The translations under genes and the position numbers were made by a program. The notes under the pieces were generated by a model. It worked only from the letters and a program-made list of their open reading frames with translations, was not told the origin of the DNA and searched no databases. This document shows, piece after piece, positions 7,832 through 17,953 of a stretch of DNA of 64,000 nt. The stretch's first letter is position 1, and each line of letters starts with the position of its first letter. Location of the stretch: NCBI RefSeq assembly GCF_004134905.2, contig NZ_SDPQ02000001.1, positions 372,001-436,000 on the forward strand, written 5' to 3'. Source of the DNA: Aeromicrobium ginsengisoli (GTDB taxonomy: Bacteria; Actinomycetota; Actinomycetes; Propionibacteriales; Nocardioidaceae).

Positions 7832-8734
7832 CTAGCCTTGTTCGTTCTTGCGCTGCCTCGCGAGGAACTGCTCGAACTGGTCGGCCAGCTCGTCGCCGCT
7901 CGGGAGGTCCTCGTCGCTGGCGAGCAGCGACTGGGCCGCGCCCCGGGTGAACGCGTCGTACTGCTCCTCGAGGCCGCCGAGCAGGCTCTGCCCGCCCTGC
8001 TCCTCGATCTGCTGCTCGATCTCGGCGAGCGCAGCCTCCTGGCGGGCCTTGAGTGAGTCGACGTTGATGCTGAGGCCCGTGCGGTCGACCAACGCGTCGA
8101 TCAGCGCGAGCGACGCCGTCGGGTAGTCGATCTGCGCGAGATAGTGCGGCACGTGCACGACGTAGCCCGCGGCGTCGTGGCCCCACTGGCCGAGGCGATA
8201 TTCCAGCAGCGACTGCGCCGACGACGGCACCATGACCTGCGCGGACCAGAGGTTCTGGCGGTCGACGAGGTCAGGACGCGTGCCGTGCGCGGTGATCATG
8301 GCCGGACGGGTGTGGGGCACGCCCATGGGCACGGCGCCGAGCCCCAGCGTCAGAGGCACGTCGTGCTCCTCGATGAAGCCGTGGACCTCGGCGATGAACT
8401 GCTCCCAGTGGAAGTCCGGCTCCGGGCCGGCCAGCAGGAAGTAGGGCATGCCGTTGTCGTCATGCTCGAGGACGACCTGCAGCTTCGGGTCGTCGTACTC
8501 CGCGTAGTGGTCCTCGCGGAACGCGATCATGGGGCGCCGCGCGCGGTAGTCGAGCATCGCGTCGATGTCGAACTCGTAGACGACCTCGCCGTGGCCTGAA
8601 CGCAGCTGCTCTGCGGCCATGCGCGCGGCCGAACCGGCACCCAGGAACCCGTCGAGGGCATGGATGAGGATCGGACCGTCGCCTTCGCGGGGGGTCTCGT
8701 CAGGTTCGCGTCGCGGTAGCCATTTCATCGCCAT
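7832..8734 (-). CDS. PAC2 family protein (proteasome-assembly-chaperone-like)
   Basis: Member of the PAC2 superfamily found throughout actinobacteria. 300 residues from the ATG at 8734; the opening ILIHALDGFLGAG and the later PHYLAQ region are typical of the family. In eukaryotes PAC2 helps assemble the 20S proteasome; actinobacteria also have proteasomes, but a role for these proteins there is not established. The start is fixed by position: the GGGTGAG that would bind the ribosome overlaps the dxs stop, leaving only 10 nt between the genes, so it is coupled to dxs. A downstream ATG at 8728 is an alternative. Confidence 0.85.
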   Translation of the reverse strand: MAMKWLPRREPDETPREGDGPILIHALDGFLGAGSAARMAAEQLRSGHGEVVYEFDIDAMLDYRARRPMIAFREDHYAEYDDPKLQVVLEHDDNGMPYFLLAGPEPDFHWEQFIAEVHGFIEEHDVPLTLGLGAVPMGVPHTRPAMITAHGTRPDLVDRQNLWSAQVMVPSSAQSLLEYRLGQWGHDAAGYVVHVPHYLAQIDYPTASLALIDALVDRTGLSINVDSLKARQEAALAEIEQQIEEQGGQSLLGGLEEQYDAFTRGAAQSLLASDEDLPSGDELADQFEQFLARQRKNEQG

Positions 8735-8744
8735 GGTCAACCAC

Positions 8745-10625
8745 TCACCCGTCGGTGCTATTCCGCGACAGCGCGGCGAGCGTGTCGTCAGCGACGGCCT
8801 GCGGCGTGAGGCCGAGCCGCTCGAGGATGACGTCGCGCTTGGCGTGGTCGAGGAACTCCTGCTCGACGCCGTGCACGCGGATCGGCACGTCGTGGCCCGC
8901 ATCGCGTACGGCCTGGGTGAACGCGGCGCCGACACCACCGTGACGGCCGTTGTCCTCCACCGTGACGACGAGGCCGTAGCCGGAGGCCAGCTCGACCAAG
9001 GCTGGGTCGATCGGCTTGACCCAGCGCGGGTCGACGACGGTCACGCCGTGGCCGGCAGCGCGTACGATCTCGGCCGCGTCGGCGCCGAGGTGGCCGAACG
9101 AGCCGATCGCGACGATCAGGACGTCCTTGGCCTCGTCGCGCGAGAGGACGTCAGTCGTGCCGATGCGTTCGATCGCCGGCAGGTCGTCGCAGACCGCGCC
9201 CTTGGCGAAGCGGATGACGGTCGGTGCGTCGTCGACCTCGACAGCCTCGCGGAGCAGCTCACGCAGCTGGGCGCCGTCGCGCGGAGCCGCGAGCCGCAGG
9301 CGCGGCACGATCTGCAGCAGGGACATGTCCCACATGCCGTTGTGACTGGCACCGTCGTCACCCGTGACGCCGGCGCGGTCGAGCACGAACGTCACGCCGC
9401 ACTGGTGCAGCGCCACGTCGAGCAGCACCTGGTCGAACGCGCGGTTGATGAACGTCGCATAGACCGCGACGACGGGGTGCAGGCCGCCCATCGCGAGCCC
9501 GGCGGCGCTGGTGACGGCGTGCTGCTCGGCGATGCCGACGTCGAACACGCGGTCGGGGAACTTGTCGGCGAACGCGTCGAGGCCCACCGGATAGAGCATC
9601 GCGGCGGTGATCGCCACGATGTCGGGGCGCTCGTCGGCGATGCGGACGATCTCGTCGCGGAACACCGAGGTCCAGCCAGCCGGTGCGACGTTGACCGCCT
9701 CGCCGGTGGCCCGGTCGAACGGGTTGGCCTGATGCATCTGGTCGTTCTCGTTGGCGACCGCGATGTCGTAGCCCTGGCCCTTGGTCGTCAGCACGTGCAC
9801 GAGCACGGGGCCGCCGAACTTCTTGGCCTGCGTCAGCGCGCGCTCGACGGCGGGCCGGTCGTGGCCGTCGACGGGGCCGATGTACTTGAGCCCGAGGTCC
9901 TCGAACATGCCCTGCGGCGCCAGAGCATCCTTGACGCCCTTCTTGATCGCGTGCAGTGCCTCGTACGCTGCGGGGCCCACGATGCGGGAGCGGTTGAGCC
10001 GCTCCTTGATCGCGCCGAGCGCGGGTTCGTACTTGGGATTGGTGCGAATCTCGGTGAGCCGGTTGGCGAGCCCGCCGACGGTCGGGGTGTAGGAGCGGCC
10101 GTTGTCGTTGACGACCACGACAAGGCGGCGGTCGTTGTCGGCGGCGATGTTGTTGAGCGCCTCCCAGGCCATGCCGCCGGTCAGCGCGCCGTCGCCGATG
10201 ACCGCGACGACGTGGTCGTCCTTGCCCAGCAGCAGGTTGGCCTTGGCCATGCCGTCGGCGTACGACAGGCTCGTCGACGCGTGCGAGTTCTCGACCCAGT
10301 CGTGCTCGGACTCGGAGCGGCTCGGGTATCCCGACAGCCCACCCTCCTTGCGCAGCGTCCCGAACTGCCCAGCGCGGCCGGTCAGCATCTTGTGGACGTA
10401 CGCCTGGTGGCCGGTGTCCCAGACGACCCGGTCGCGGGGTGAGTCGAACACCCGGTGGATCGCCATGCCGAGCTCGACGACGCCGAGGTTGGGTCCGAGG
10501 TGTCCGCCGTTGGAGGCGACCGACGTGATCAGCAGCTCGCGGATCTCGGTCGCCAGCGCGGCCAGGTCGTCGTCGCTCATGCCGCGCAGGTCGGAGGGTC
10601 CGGTCAGGTTCGCGAGAACGCTCAT
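8745..10625 (-). CDS. dxs: 1-deoxy-D-xylulose-5-phosphate synthase
   Basis: First enzyme of the MEP isoprenoid pathway: condenses pyruvate and glyceraldehyde-3-phosphate with thiamine diphosphate and Mg2+. 626 residues, normal length. Visible are the early GGHLGPNLG motif, the TPP/Mg motif GDGALTGG followed by [15 protein letters not shown] in the central pyrimidine-binding domain, and a C-terminal transketolase domain. The start at 10625 is chosen because GGGAGGAG lies about 8 nt upstream; further upstream in-frame codons have no such site. It is followed by the PAC2 gene in one transcript. Confidence 0.97.
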   Translation of the reverse strand: MSVLANLTGPSDLRGMSDDDLAALATEIRELLITSVASNGGHLGPNLGVVELGMAIHRVFDSPRDRVVWDTGHQAYVHKMLTGRAGQFGTLRKEGGLSGYPSRSESEHDWVENSHASTSLSYADGMAKANLLLGKDDHVVAVIGDGALTGGMAWEALNNIAADNDRRLVVVVNDNGRSYTPTVGGLANRLTEIRTNPKYEPALGAIKERLNRSRIVGPAAYEALHAIKKGVKDALAPQGMFEDLGLKYIGPVDGHDRPAVERALTQAKKFGGPVLVHVLTTKGQGYDIAVANENDQMHQANPFDRATGEAVNVAPAGWTSVFRDEIVRIADERPDIVAITAAMLYPVGLDAFADKFPDRVFDVGIAEQHAVTSAAGLAMGGLHPVVAVYATFINRAFDQVLLDVALHQCGVTFVLDRAGVTGDDGASHNGMWDMSLLQIVPRLRLAAPRDGAQLRELLREAVEVDDAPTVIRFAKGAVCDDLPAIERIGTTDVLSRDEAKDVLIVAIGSFGHLGADAAEIVRAAGHGVTVVDPRWVKPIDPALVELASGYGLVVTVEDNGRHGGVGAAFTQAVRDAGHDVPIRVHGVEQEFLDHAKRDVILERLGLTPQAVADDTLAALSRNSTDG

Positions 10626-10699
10626 CGATGTCTCCTCCCCGCTCTCAGCCATAGCGGTCAGTCTATCGACGTGGGCCATCTGCGCCGAGTCGGCAGGCC

Positions 10700-11236
10700 T
10701 CAGTCGCTTGCGTCGAGGTCGCGGTAGCGGCCGCGCAGGTGCACCAGCGCGGCGGCGTCGCCGACGCTCACGGATTCGACGATGCCCTCGACCAGCAGCC
10801 CCCAGCCGACCTGACGGGGTTCGGACTCGTCCCGGCGTACGCCGATCCAGCCTGCGGTGCCGGTCAGCACGGGACCCCACTCGCCGTCCGTCCAGTCCCC
10901 CAGCGTGAACGGTCCTCCGGGGGCCGGTGCGGTGCCGGCGAACGCGTCGGCGAGGAACCGGTGCTCGGCGCCGAGCACGTTGACGGTCCAGGTCGCCGGC
11001 TCGGACTCCCAGAAGTCGGAGTCCGGGTCGATCAGGCCCAGAACCCGGTCCGGCTCCCCCGCCGCGAGCAGCAGCGACGACACGGTCAGCCCGCGCCGCT
11101 GGGCGCCATCGCCGGTCGCCCACACCGTGACGGGTGCCGGCATCCGCCCGCGTACGCGGCGCAGCTGGTCGCGGTCGCCCTCAGCGGGTACGAACGGGTG
11201 GTCCGAGTGGATCGTCACGCCTTCATTGTGCGGCAC
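10700..11236 (-). CDS. Flavin reductase family protein (FMN-binding split barrel)
   Basis: Flavin-binding protein of the flavin reductase-like/split-barrel family, about 178 residues. The motif region PVTVWATGD followed by [22 protein letters not shown] fits the FMN-binding barrel in which flavin contacts the T-x-S-S segment. No partner monooxygenase is adjacent, so it may serve a distant one or act as a stand-alone reductase. The start is uncertain: a GTG at 11236 gives the longest product and a GTG at 11218 would remove six residues; neither has a strong ribosome-binding site. It lies 12 bp after the TetR gene and may be read through from the nitrogen operon. Confidence 0.8.
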   Translation of the reverse strand: MPHNEGVTIHSDHPFVPAEGDRDQLRRVRGRMPAPVTVWATGDGAQRRGLTVSSLLLAAGEPDRVLGLIDPDSDFWESEPATWTVNVLGAEHRFLADAFAGTAPAPGGPFTLGDWTDGEWGPVLTGTAGWIGVRRDESEPRQVGWGLLVEGIVESVSVGDAAALVHLRGRYRDLDASD

Positions 11237-11248
11237 CGGCGCGGCGCG

Positions 11249-11908
11249 TCAGTCCGCCAGCGCCGCCAACAAGCGCTCACCGGCGCTGACGCCCCTGGTC
11301 ACCTCGTCCTCGGGCAGCCCGAGCAGTCGCAGGCATGCCGTGGCGATCGCGGGCGCCGTCGACGCGTCCGGCTCGCCGTCGCGGCGCAGCGTGATGACCA
11401 TCTCGACGAGCTGCATGCAGCACGCCCCGATGAACTGCGGATCATCGACCAGGCCCTCGACCAGGCGCTTGTAGGCCGAAGCCAGCTCGTCGCGATGCGC
11501 ACGGAACGTGTCGAAGCGCGGCTGCTGCACCTCGTGCGACAGATAGAGGACGCCGACGTTGTGCGGTGTCGCCATCAGGGTCTCGACATCGATCAGCGCG
11601 AGGGCGTAGAGCGCGGCCGGTCGATCCGGCTCCGCGAGGAGCGGTGTGACGTACGCGAGGCTGGGTCGCACCGAGATCTCGAGCAGCTCCAGAAGGATCT
11701 CGTCCTTGCCGGCGAAGTAGTAGTAGAGCGAGGCCTGACGAATGCCGACGCGTTCGGCGATCGCCCGCGTGGTCGTCCCCGCATAACCGTGCTCGGCGAA
11801 CAGGGCAGCCGCCGCACCGAGGATCTGGTCCCTCGGCGCGAGGTCGGAGCTGCCCTGCGGCTTCGCGCGCGGCCGGCCGACCTTCTGCGTGCCCGAGTCG
11901 GTGCTCAT
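11249..11908 (-). CDS. TetR family transcriptional regulator of the urea/guanidine operon
   Basis: One-component repressor, 219 residues. The N-terminal helix-turn-helix is clear (about residues 40-65: TTRAIAERVGIRQASLYYYFAGKDEIL). The C-terminal ligand domain is of unassigned subclass. Its ATG overlaps the stop of the allophanate hydrolase gene in an ATGA, so it is made from the operon's own transcript. That position, and the palindrome CTGTCGCGCGACAG upstream of the first gene, make autoregulated control of the whole operon the simplest reading. The residues 10-25 region is rich in Pro/Lys/Arg, an extension not unusual in actinobacterial TetR proteins. Confidence 0.92.
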   Translation of the reverse strand: MSTDSGTQKVGRPRAKPQGSSDLAPRDQILGAAAALFAEHGYAGTTTRAIAERVGIRQASLYYYFAGKDEILLELLEISVRPSLAYVTPLLAEPDRPAALYALALIDVETLMATPHNVGVLYLSHEVQQPRFDTFRAHRDELASAYKRLVEGLVDDPQFIGACCMQLVEMVITLRRDGEPDASTAPAIATACLRLLGLPEDEVTRGVSAGERLLAALAD

Positions 11909-13587
11909 GCACCGGATCCTGTCACGGCCGAGACGTACGCGCGCCAGCCACCGAGGTCACTGATGTCGCGGGCGCCATCCAGCGCGTACGGCTCACACAG
12001 GAATCCCGTGACCGAGGTGCCGTCGTCGAGGTCGACCGTCCCGATCGCCATCGGCGCAGGCAGCGCACCCACGAACCGGCCGAAGCCCGCAGCGGGGATG
12101 CGCCAGACCTCGCCCGGGACGCTGACGCCGCCGTCTGCGACACGTACGAGGCCGGGCTTGGGCGGCTGGGTGTCCAGGGCGTGGAGCCGGTACGTCGCCG
12201 CAGTCCGTACGTCCGCGACCAGCGTCCCGCCCGCCGACACCAGCTGGTGGTTGAGCGGCTGACCGCTGAGGTGCGCGCCGACGACGAGCAGGTCGACCGT
12301 CACGCCCGGCACCGAGGCGGCGATCTCGGCGAGCAACCGGTCGTCGAACGCCCGACCGGTGAGCATCACGCCGAACGGCAGTCCGTCGACGCTGCCGGCT
12401 GGCACGGCCAGCGACGACATGTCGAGCAGGTTGGCGAAGTTGGTGTAGCGGCCCATGCGGCTGTTGGCGCCCACCGGATCGGCCGCGACCTCCGCCAGCG
12501 TCGGATGCCACGTCGTCGTCGGCGTCAGCAACGCGGCGAACCCGTCGAGCAGCGCGTGGCCCTCGGCGCCGAGCTGGTCCAACTGCTCGAGGTCGTGGAA
12601 GTAGTCGACCGCCGTCGCGTCGGCGCCGCCCTGCACGATGGCCGCGACGGTCGGGTCGAGGTCGGTGCCGATGAGATCGGCGTGCTTCGTGATGTGATCG
12701 CCGACGGCCGCCGTGCGTTCGGCCACGAACGCTCCGCCGTACAGCAGCTCGGCGGCCCGCAGCAGCGGCGTGATGTCGACGGCCACCACCTCGGCGCCGG
12801 CGTCCACGAGCCGCTCGACGACGACACCGAATGCCTCAGCCCAGCCATCGGCCAGTCCCTCCAGGTTGTGCGGCGCAGGCACCGCGATCCGCAGTGGCGT
12901 CGCCGCGAGCCGACCTGGACGGTCGTCGCGTGCCCGGGTGTCGAACCCGTCGGGTCCGCTCAGCAGCTCGACCGTCATACGCGCCAGACCCAGCTCGCGG
13001 GCGAAGACCGTCACGCAGTCAAGGCTGCGGCACGCCGGTACGACCCCCGTGGTGGGGATGAGACCTTTGGTCGGCTTGACCCCGACGATGCCGTTGAGGG
13101 CAGCCGGAACGCGTCCGGAGCCGGCGGTGTCGGTCCCGAGCGCGATGTCGGCAACGCCGAGCGCCACCATGACCGCCGAGCCGGAGCTCGACCCGCCGGA
13201 GATGCGGCTCGGGTCCCAGGCGTTGCGGACCGCGCCGTACGGGCTGCGAGTGCCGACGAGCCCGGTCGCGAACTGGTCGAGGTTGGTCTTGCCCAGCACG
13301 ACAGCACCCGCCGCTCGCAGCCGCGCCACAGCGGTGGAGTCGGCGTCCGGCAGGTAGGCGTACGACGCCGCGCCTGCGGTCGTCGGCATGCCCGCGACGT
13401 CGATGTTGTCCTTGACCGCCGCGGTGAGCCCGGCCAGCGGGAGCGACTCCCCCGCCGCGACCCGCGCATCGACGGCCGCGGCGTCGGCCAGCGCGTCGTC
13501 CAGCGGCCGCAGGTGAATCCACGCCTCGGGCCGGTCGATCGTCGAGATCCGCTCGTACGCCGCGGTGACCCGCTCGGTCGCTGTCAT
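11905..13587 (-). CDS. atzF: Allophanate hydrolase
   Basis: Hydrolyses allophanate to ammonia and CO2, the last step of urea/guanidine degradation by the ATP-dependent route. 560 residues. The amidase-signature domain (about 1-420) has the full Ser-cisSer-Lys triad: Lys59 (AAVKDNID), Ser133 in GGSSSGS, nucleophile Ser157 in GTDTAGS. A separate C-terminal domain (about 435-560, with VGAHLSGQPLN and a PAAGFGRF segment) is the AtzF C-domain that processes the carboxylated intermediate. ATGA overlaps at both ends (urea carboxylase upstream, TetR downstream) show stoichiometric translation from one mRNA. Confidence 0.94.
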   Translation of the reverse strand: MTATERVTAAYERISTIDRPEAWIHLRPLDDALADAAAVDARVAAGESLPLAGLTAAVKDNIDVAGMPTTAGAASYAYLPDADSTAVARLRAAGAVVLGKTNLDQFATGLVGTRSPYGAVRNAWDPSRISGGSSSGSAVMVALGVADIALGTDTAGSGRVPAALNGIVGVKPTKGLIPTTGVVPACRSLDCVTVFARELGLARMTVELLSGPDGFDTRARDDRPGRLAATPLRIAVPAPHNLEGLADGWAEAFGVVVERLVDAGAEVVAVDITPLLRAAELLYGGAFVAERTAAVGDHITKHADLIGTDLDPTVAAIVQGGADATAVDYFHDLEQLDQLGAEGHALLDGFAALLTPTTTWHPTLAEVAADPVGANSRMGRYTNFANLLDMSSLAVPAGSVDGLPFGVMLTGRAFDDRLLAEIAASVPGVTVDLLVVGAHLSGQPLNHQLVSAGGTLVADVRTAATYRLHALDTQPPKPGLVRVADGGVSVPGEVWRIPAAGFGRFVGALPAPMAIGTVDLDDGTSVTGFLCEPYALDGARDISDLGGWRAYVSAVTGSGA

Positions 13588-16500
13588 GCCTCCTCCTTGA
13601 TCGCCATCAGTACCTGTCCGGGGGTGACCTGCTCGCCGGGCGCGACATAGATCTCGACGACCTCACCGTCGACCGGAGAGGTCATGGGGGTCTCCATCTT
13701 CATCGCCTCGAGCGCAACGACCCGGTCGCCTGCTCGCACCTCGGCGCCGAGCTCGACCGCGACCTGCCAGACGCTGGACACGAACGGCGCCAGCACCGGG
13801 GTGCTGCCCGGCGGGATGTCCACCGGGGCTCCAGCAACCGCAGCCGGTGGCTCCGGCTTGACGTCGAACTCTCCCGACGCGCGCCAGCGGTCCTTCTCGG
13901 CCTCGAACGCCTCGGCCTGCTGCGCCCGGAACTTGGCGATCGACTCCGCGTTGTCGGCGAGGAAGCGCTCGTGGTCGGCCAGCGCGAACAGGCCGTCCTC
14001 GGTGTCGACGGGTCCACGCCCGGCTGCGGTCTCGGCGCGCAGCTCGAGCAGCTCCTCGGCCGAGACCGGGTACCACTCGATGCGGTCGAAGAACCGCAAC
14101 GCCCACGGCTGCTCGTCCGACAAACCGCCGCGGCGGAAGCTGTTCCACACCTGGGTCGTGCGCCCGACGAGCTGGTAGCCGCCGGGACCCTCCATGCCGT
14201 AGATGCACAGGTACGCCCCGCCGATCCCGACCGAGTTCTCCGCGGTCCACGTACGCGCCGGGTTGTACTTCGTCGTGACGAGGCGGTGCCGCGGGTCGAG
14301 CGGCGTGGCCACCGGCGCACCGAGATAGACGTCGCCGAGGCCCAGCACGAGGTAGCTCGCGCCGAAGACCGTGCTGTGCACGTCATCGACCGACTCCAGG
14401 CCGTTGATGCGACGGATGAACTCGATGTTCCACGGCGTCCAGGGCGCGTCGTCGCGTACGCCGGCCATGTAGCGCTCGGTCGCCAGCCGGGTCGCCGGGT
14501 CGTCCCACGACAGTGGCAGCCGGACCCGCCGCGACGGCACGACGAGCTCGTTGGTGGCCGGCAGGTCGTGCTCGATCTCCTGCATGAGACCGGCGAGCCT
14601 GGCGGCGCCGATCACCGTGGCGTCGGTGTGCACCTGCAGCGAGCGGATGCCGGGCGTGATGTCGAGGATGCCGGCCGGTGCCACCTCCTGCAGTCGGGTC
14701 ATCAACGCATGGACCCGCATGCGCAGACCGAGGTCGAGCACCTGCGTGCCGTACTCGACGAGCAGGTTGTCGTCGCCGTCACGGCGATACGTCACGGCGG
14801 GTCGTCCGCCCGCGCCACCGGTCGGGTCGAGCCGGGCGATGACGCCGTCGTCACCGTCACCGCCACGCGTCGGCACGCTGGCCGCACCCCGGTGCGCGTC
14901 GAGCGCCGCGGCGTCAGCCTCACGCACCGGGACGAACCGCACGGTGTCGCCCGGGCGCAGCTGGCCGAGCTTCCACAGCTCACCGCTCGCGACGACCGCG
15001 GGGCACACGAAACCGCCGAGCGAGGGCCCGTCAGGTCCCAGGATGATCGGGGTGTCGCCGGTGAAGTCGAGGGCGCCGACCGCGTACGGCGTGTCGTGGA
15101 TGTTGGACGGGTGCAGCCCCGCCTCGCCGCCGTCGCTGCGCGCCCACGTCGGCCGCGGACCCACGAGACGTACCCCCGTACGCGCGGAGTTGAAGTGCAC
15201 CTCGTAGTCGGTCGCATACAGCGTGTCGATGTCGGCGCGGGTGAAGAACTCGGGCGCTGCGTGCGGGCCCTCCGTGACTCCGACCTGCCACGACGACGTC
15301 AGGTGCGGCCGGCGCTCCGGCGGAGTCGGGCCACCTATGCGGGTCAGCGTCTCCCCCTCGGCGAACGCCGGGTGATCAGCCTCCGCGTCCTGCGATCCAG
15401 GGCGCAACACGTCACCGGGTACGAGCGCCCGACCACCATGGCCGCCGAAGCCGCCGAGCGTGAACGTCGAGGCACTGCCGAGGTATGTCGGCACGTCGAT
15501 GCCACCGCGCACGGCTACCGCCAGCCTGAGGCCGGGCCCCCGTGCCGTGCCGATCGCGAGCACGGAGCCGGCGCCGACGTCGATGGGCTCCCACATCGGT
15601 GCCGCCTCGCCATCGATCGTGACCTCGGCCGGCGCGCCGGTCACGCACACCACCGCCGGGTAGGAGAACCGCAGGCTGGGGCCGGTCGCGGTGACCTCGA
15701 GCCCCGGAGCACCCTCGGGGTTGCCGACGGCGAGGTTGGCCTCGCGCAACGAGACCGGATCCATCGGTCCCGACGGCGGCACCCCGACCTGCCAGTGGCC
15801 GACGCGGCCGGGTAGGTCCTGCACCGTGGTCATGGCGCCCGCTTCGAGCACATCGATCCGCGGGTCCGGGTCCTCCGTCGTCGACAGCGTCGAGGTGGAG
15901 TGCGTCGCGCTGCGGAGCGCGTCGCCGACCGTGAGGTCACGCAGCAGCCCGAGGTTGGTGACGACCCCGTCGATCCGGCTGGTGGCGAGGCCCTCGCCGA
16001 GGAGGTCGAGTGCCGCGTCTCTTGACGGTGCCAGGGCGATGACCTTGGCCAGCATCGGGTCGTAGAACGGCGAGACCTCGAGACCGGTCTCGATCCAGCT
16101 GTCGACGCGTACGTCCGGCAGTGCGGGAGCATCCTGACCGGGGAACACCGCGCGGGTCACGAGCCCGCTCGACGGTGCGCTGTCCTTCGCGGGGTCCTCG
16201 GCATACACGCGAGCCTCCACCGCGACACCGTCCGCCGACCACGTGCGGTCGAAGACCTCGGCACCGAGATGCTCAGCACCGTCGCGCGCCAGCCGGAGCA
16301 TCAGCTCGACGAGGTCGACGCCGTAGACCATCTCGGTCACCGGGTGCTCGACCTGGAGCCGGGTGTTGACCTCGAGGAACGCCGCCTCCTCGCGCACCGG
16401 GTCGTAGACGAACTCGACGGTGCCGGCGGAGCGATAGTCGACCGACGCAGCCAGCGAAGCGGCCGCCTCGTGCATCGCCGTGCGTACGTGGTGGGGCAAC

Positions 16501-17237
16501 GCGGGTGCTGGTGCCTCCTCGATGACCTTCTGGTTGCGGCGCTGCAGCGAGCAGTCCCGGTCGCCGATCACGGCGATCCGGCCGTCGCCGTCGCCGAACA
16601 CCTGCACCTCGACGTGCCGCGCGGGGCGTACGAGGCGCTCGAGGAACACGCCGGACGAGCCGAACGACGCCTCGGCCTGACGGACCACCCGTTCGTACGC
16701 CGATCGCACCTCCTCGACCGTGGCGCAGGCCTGCATCCCGATGCCGCCTCCGCCACCGGTCGCCTTGAGCATCACCGGCAGGCCGACCCGCTGTGCCTCG
16801 CGTACGGCGTCCTCCGCCGAGTCGAGCAGCCCGGTGCCGACGAGCATCGGCACGCCGGCCTTCTCGGCCAGCTCGCGCGCCGTGTGCTTGCTGCCGAACC
16901 ACTCGATCTGGCGCGGCGTCGGCCCGACGAACGCCATGCCGGCGTCCTCCACGGCCCGCGCGAAGTCGGCGCTCTCGGACAGGAAGCCGTAGCCGGGATG
17001 GATCGCGCCGGCGCCCGTACGCGCTGCCGCCTCGAGGACGGCCTCGATCCGGAGGTACGAGTCCCGCGCCGGGGCCGGCCCGAGCAGCACCGCCTCGTCC
17101 GCCTCACGCACGTGCGGCGCGGCGCGGTCGGCCTCGGAGAAGACCGCGACCGTGCGCAGGCCGAGGTCCTTCGCCGAGCGCACGATGCGGCGGGCGATCT
17201 CCCCGCGGTTGGCGATCAGCAGGGTGTCGAAGCTCAT
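13584..17237 (-). CDS. uca: Biotin-dependent urea (or guanidine) carboxylase
   Basis: ATP- and biotin-dependent carboxylation of urea or guanidine. 1217 residues, the expected length. Order: biotin carboxylase (about 1-450, starting FDTLLIANRGEIARR, ATP-grasp Gly-rich loop KATGGGGGIGMQ), KipA/AHS2-like and KipI/AHS1-like carboxyltransferase domains (about 500-1050), then a C-terminal biotinyl domain with biotinylated Lys1180 in EAMKMET. The ATG at 17237 overlaps the upstream gene by 4 nt. Enzymes in clusters with two DUF1989 genes, as here, have been shown in other bacteria to prefer guanidine, so the annotated substrate urea should be treated as provisional. Confidence 0.93.
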   Translation of the reverse strand: MSFDTLLIANRGEIARRIVRSAKDLGLRTVAVFSEADRAAPHVREADEAVLLGPAPARDSYLRIEAVLEAAARTGAGAIHPGYGFLSESADFARAVEDAGMAFVGPTPRQIEWFGSKHTARELAEKAGVPMLVGTGLLDSAEDAVREAQRVGLPVMLKATGGGGGIGMQACATVEEVRSAYERVVRQAEASFGSSGVFLERLVRPARHVEVQVFGDGDGRIAVIGDRDCSLQRRNQKVIEEAPAPALPHHVRTAMHEAAASLAASVDYRSAGTVEFVYDPVREEAAFLEVNTRLQVEHPVTEMVYGVDLVELMLRLARDGAEHLGAEVFDRTWSADGVAVEARVYAEDPAKDSAPSSGLVTRAVFPGQDAPALPDVRVDSWIETGLEVSPFYDPMLAKVIALAPSRDAALDLLGEGLATSRIDGVVTNLGLLRDLTVGDALRSATHSTSTLSTTEDPDPRIDVLEAGAMTTVQDLPGRVGHWQVGVPPSGPMDPVSLREANLAVGNPEGAPGLEVTATGPSLRFSYPAVVCVTGAPAEVTIDGEAAPMWEPIDVGAGSVLAIGTARGPGLRLAVAVRGGIDVPTYLGSASTFTLGGFGGHGGRALVPGDVLRPGSQDAEADHPAFAEGETLTRIGGPTPPERRPHLTSSWQVGVTEGPHAAPEFFTRADIDTLYATDYEVHFNSARTGVRLVGPRPTWARSDGGEAGLHPSNIHDTPYAVGALDFTGDTPIILGPDGPSLGGFVCPAVVASGELWKLGQLRPGDTVRFVPVREADAAALDAHRGAASVPTRGGDGDDGVIARLDPTGGAGGRPAVTYRRDGDDNLLVEYGTQVLDLGLRMRVHALMTRLQEVAPAGILDITPGIRSLQVHTDATVIGAARLAGLMQEIEHDLPATNELVVPSRRVRLPLSWDDPATRLATERYMAGVRDDAPWTPWNIEFIRRINGLESVDDVHSTVFGASYLVLGLGDVYLGAPVATPLDPRHRLVTTKYNPARTWTAENSVGIGGAYLCIYGMEGPGGYQLVGRTTQVWNSFRRGGLSDEQPWALRFFDRIEWYPVSAEELLELRAETAAGRGPVDTEDGLFALADHERFLADNAESIAKFRAQQAEAFEAEKDRWRASGEFDVKPEPPAAVAGAPVDIPPGSTPVLAPFVSSVWQVAVELGAEVRAGDRVVALEAMKMETPMTSPVDGEVVEIYVAPGEQVTPGQVLMAIKEEA

Positions 17238-17953
17238 CGGACGGTGTCCTCGTTCCGGGTCACGATCATGCGCAACGGGGTGGGGTTGAACTCGTTGCAC
17301 GGGTTGTTCATCTGCGGGCAGTTGGAGACGATCACGAGCACGTCCATGTCGGCGCGGATCGCGACTCGGCGGCCCGGTGCCGACAGTCCGTCGACGATCC
17401 CGAGGGCACCGTCGGCCTCGACCGGGACGTTCATGAACCAGTTGAGGTTGGACACCAGGTCGCGCGACGTCAGCCCGTGCCGGCTCGCCTCGGCGAGGAA
17501 GTTCTCTCGGCACCCGTGCTGATATGCCGTGTGGTGGCCGTAGCGGAGGGTGTTGGACTCCTTGCTGCAGGCGCCGCCGATCGTGTCCTGTCGGTCGATC
17601 TCGTTGCCGACGACGGTCATGAGCGGACGACCGAGCCCGGACCTGAGCACCGTGCCCTCCCGGACGTACGCATTGCCCTGCCACGTGAGGGTGTCGGGCA
17701 CGCTGTAGCGCTCTGAGGTGTCGTGCGCGTTGAACATCAGACAGTCGGCGGACTGGTTGCCCCCGACGTCAACGATCGTCAGCACGTCGCCGGCGCGGAC
17801 GACTGCGGACCACGGCGCGTTGGGCGCCACGCGCTCGTCGAGCACGATGTCGCCGGGCACCAGCGCCTCGCTCCAGTCCAGCAGCGAGCCCGGCGCATAC
17901 TGCGCGCCGACCGGCACGGTGGTGCGGATCGTTTCGACGGTGTCGGTGCTCAC
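17234..17953 (-). CDS. DUF1989 protein, urea-amidolyase-associated protein 2 (CgdB-like)
   Basis: 239-residue member of DUF1989 (UAAP2). Proteins of this family form a heteromer with UAAP1 that acts as carboxyguanidine deiminase, converting carboxyguanidine to allophanate. Visible metal-ligand candidates are the Cys in HGCRENFLAEA and the Cys pair in NCPQMNNPCNEF near the C-terminus, and SADCLMFNAHD in the core. The GTG start at 17953 forms a GTGA overlap with UAAP1, and the 3' end overlaps the carboxylase start, so it is translated in step with its partners. It is about 40 residues shorter than UAAP1, as in other clusters. Confidence 0.88.
   Translation of the reverse strand: MSTDTVETIRTTVPVGAQYAPGSLLDWSEALVPGDIVLDERVAPNAPWSAVVRAGDVLTIVDVGGNQSADCLMFNAHDTSERYSVPDTLTWQGNAYVREGTVLRSGLGRPLMTVVGNEIDRQDTIGGACSKESNTLRYGHHTAYQHGCRENFLAEASRHGLTSRDLVSNLNWFMNVPVEADGALGIVDGLSAPGRRVAIRADMDVLVIVSNCPQMNNPCNEFNPTPLRMIVTRNEDTVR

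Noticed and set aside
10625..11123. Long N-terminal extension of dxs to 11123
   Set aside because: It would overlap the flavin reductase gene and place 166 Arg/Ala-rich residues before the conserved N-terminus; GGGAGGAG fixes the start at 10625.
12181..13650. A 489-residue open frame on the plus strand opposite allophanate hydrolase
   Set aside because: It is the complement of a well-supported gene; composition is Arg/Gly/Asp-rich with no family match, as expected for high-GC antisense frames.
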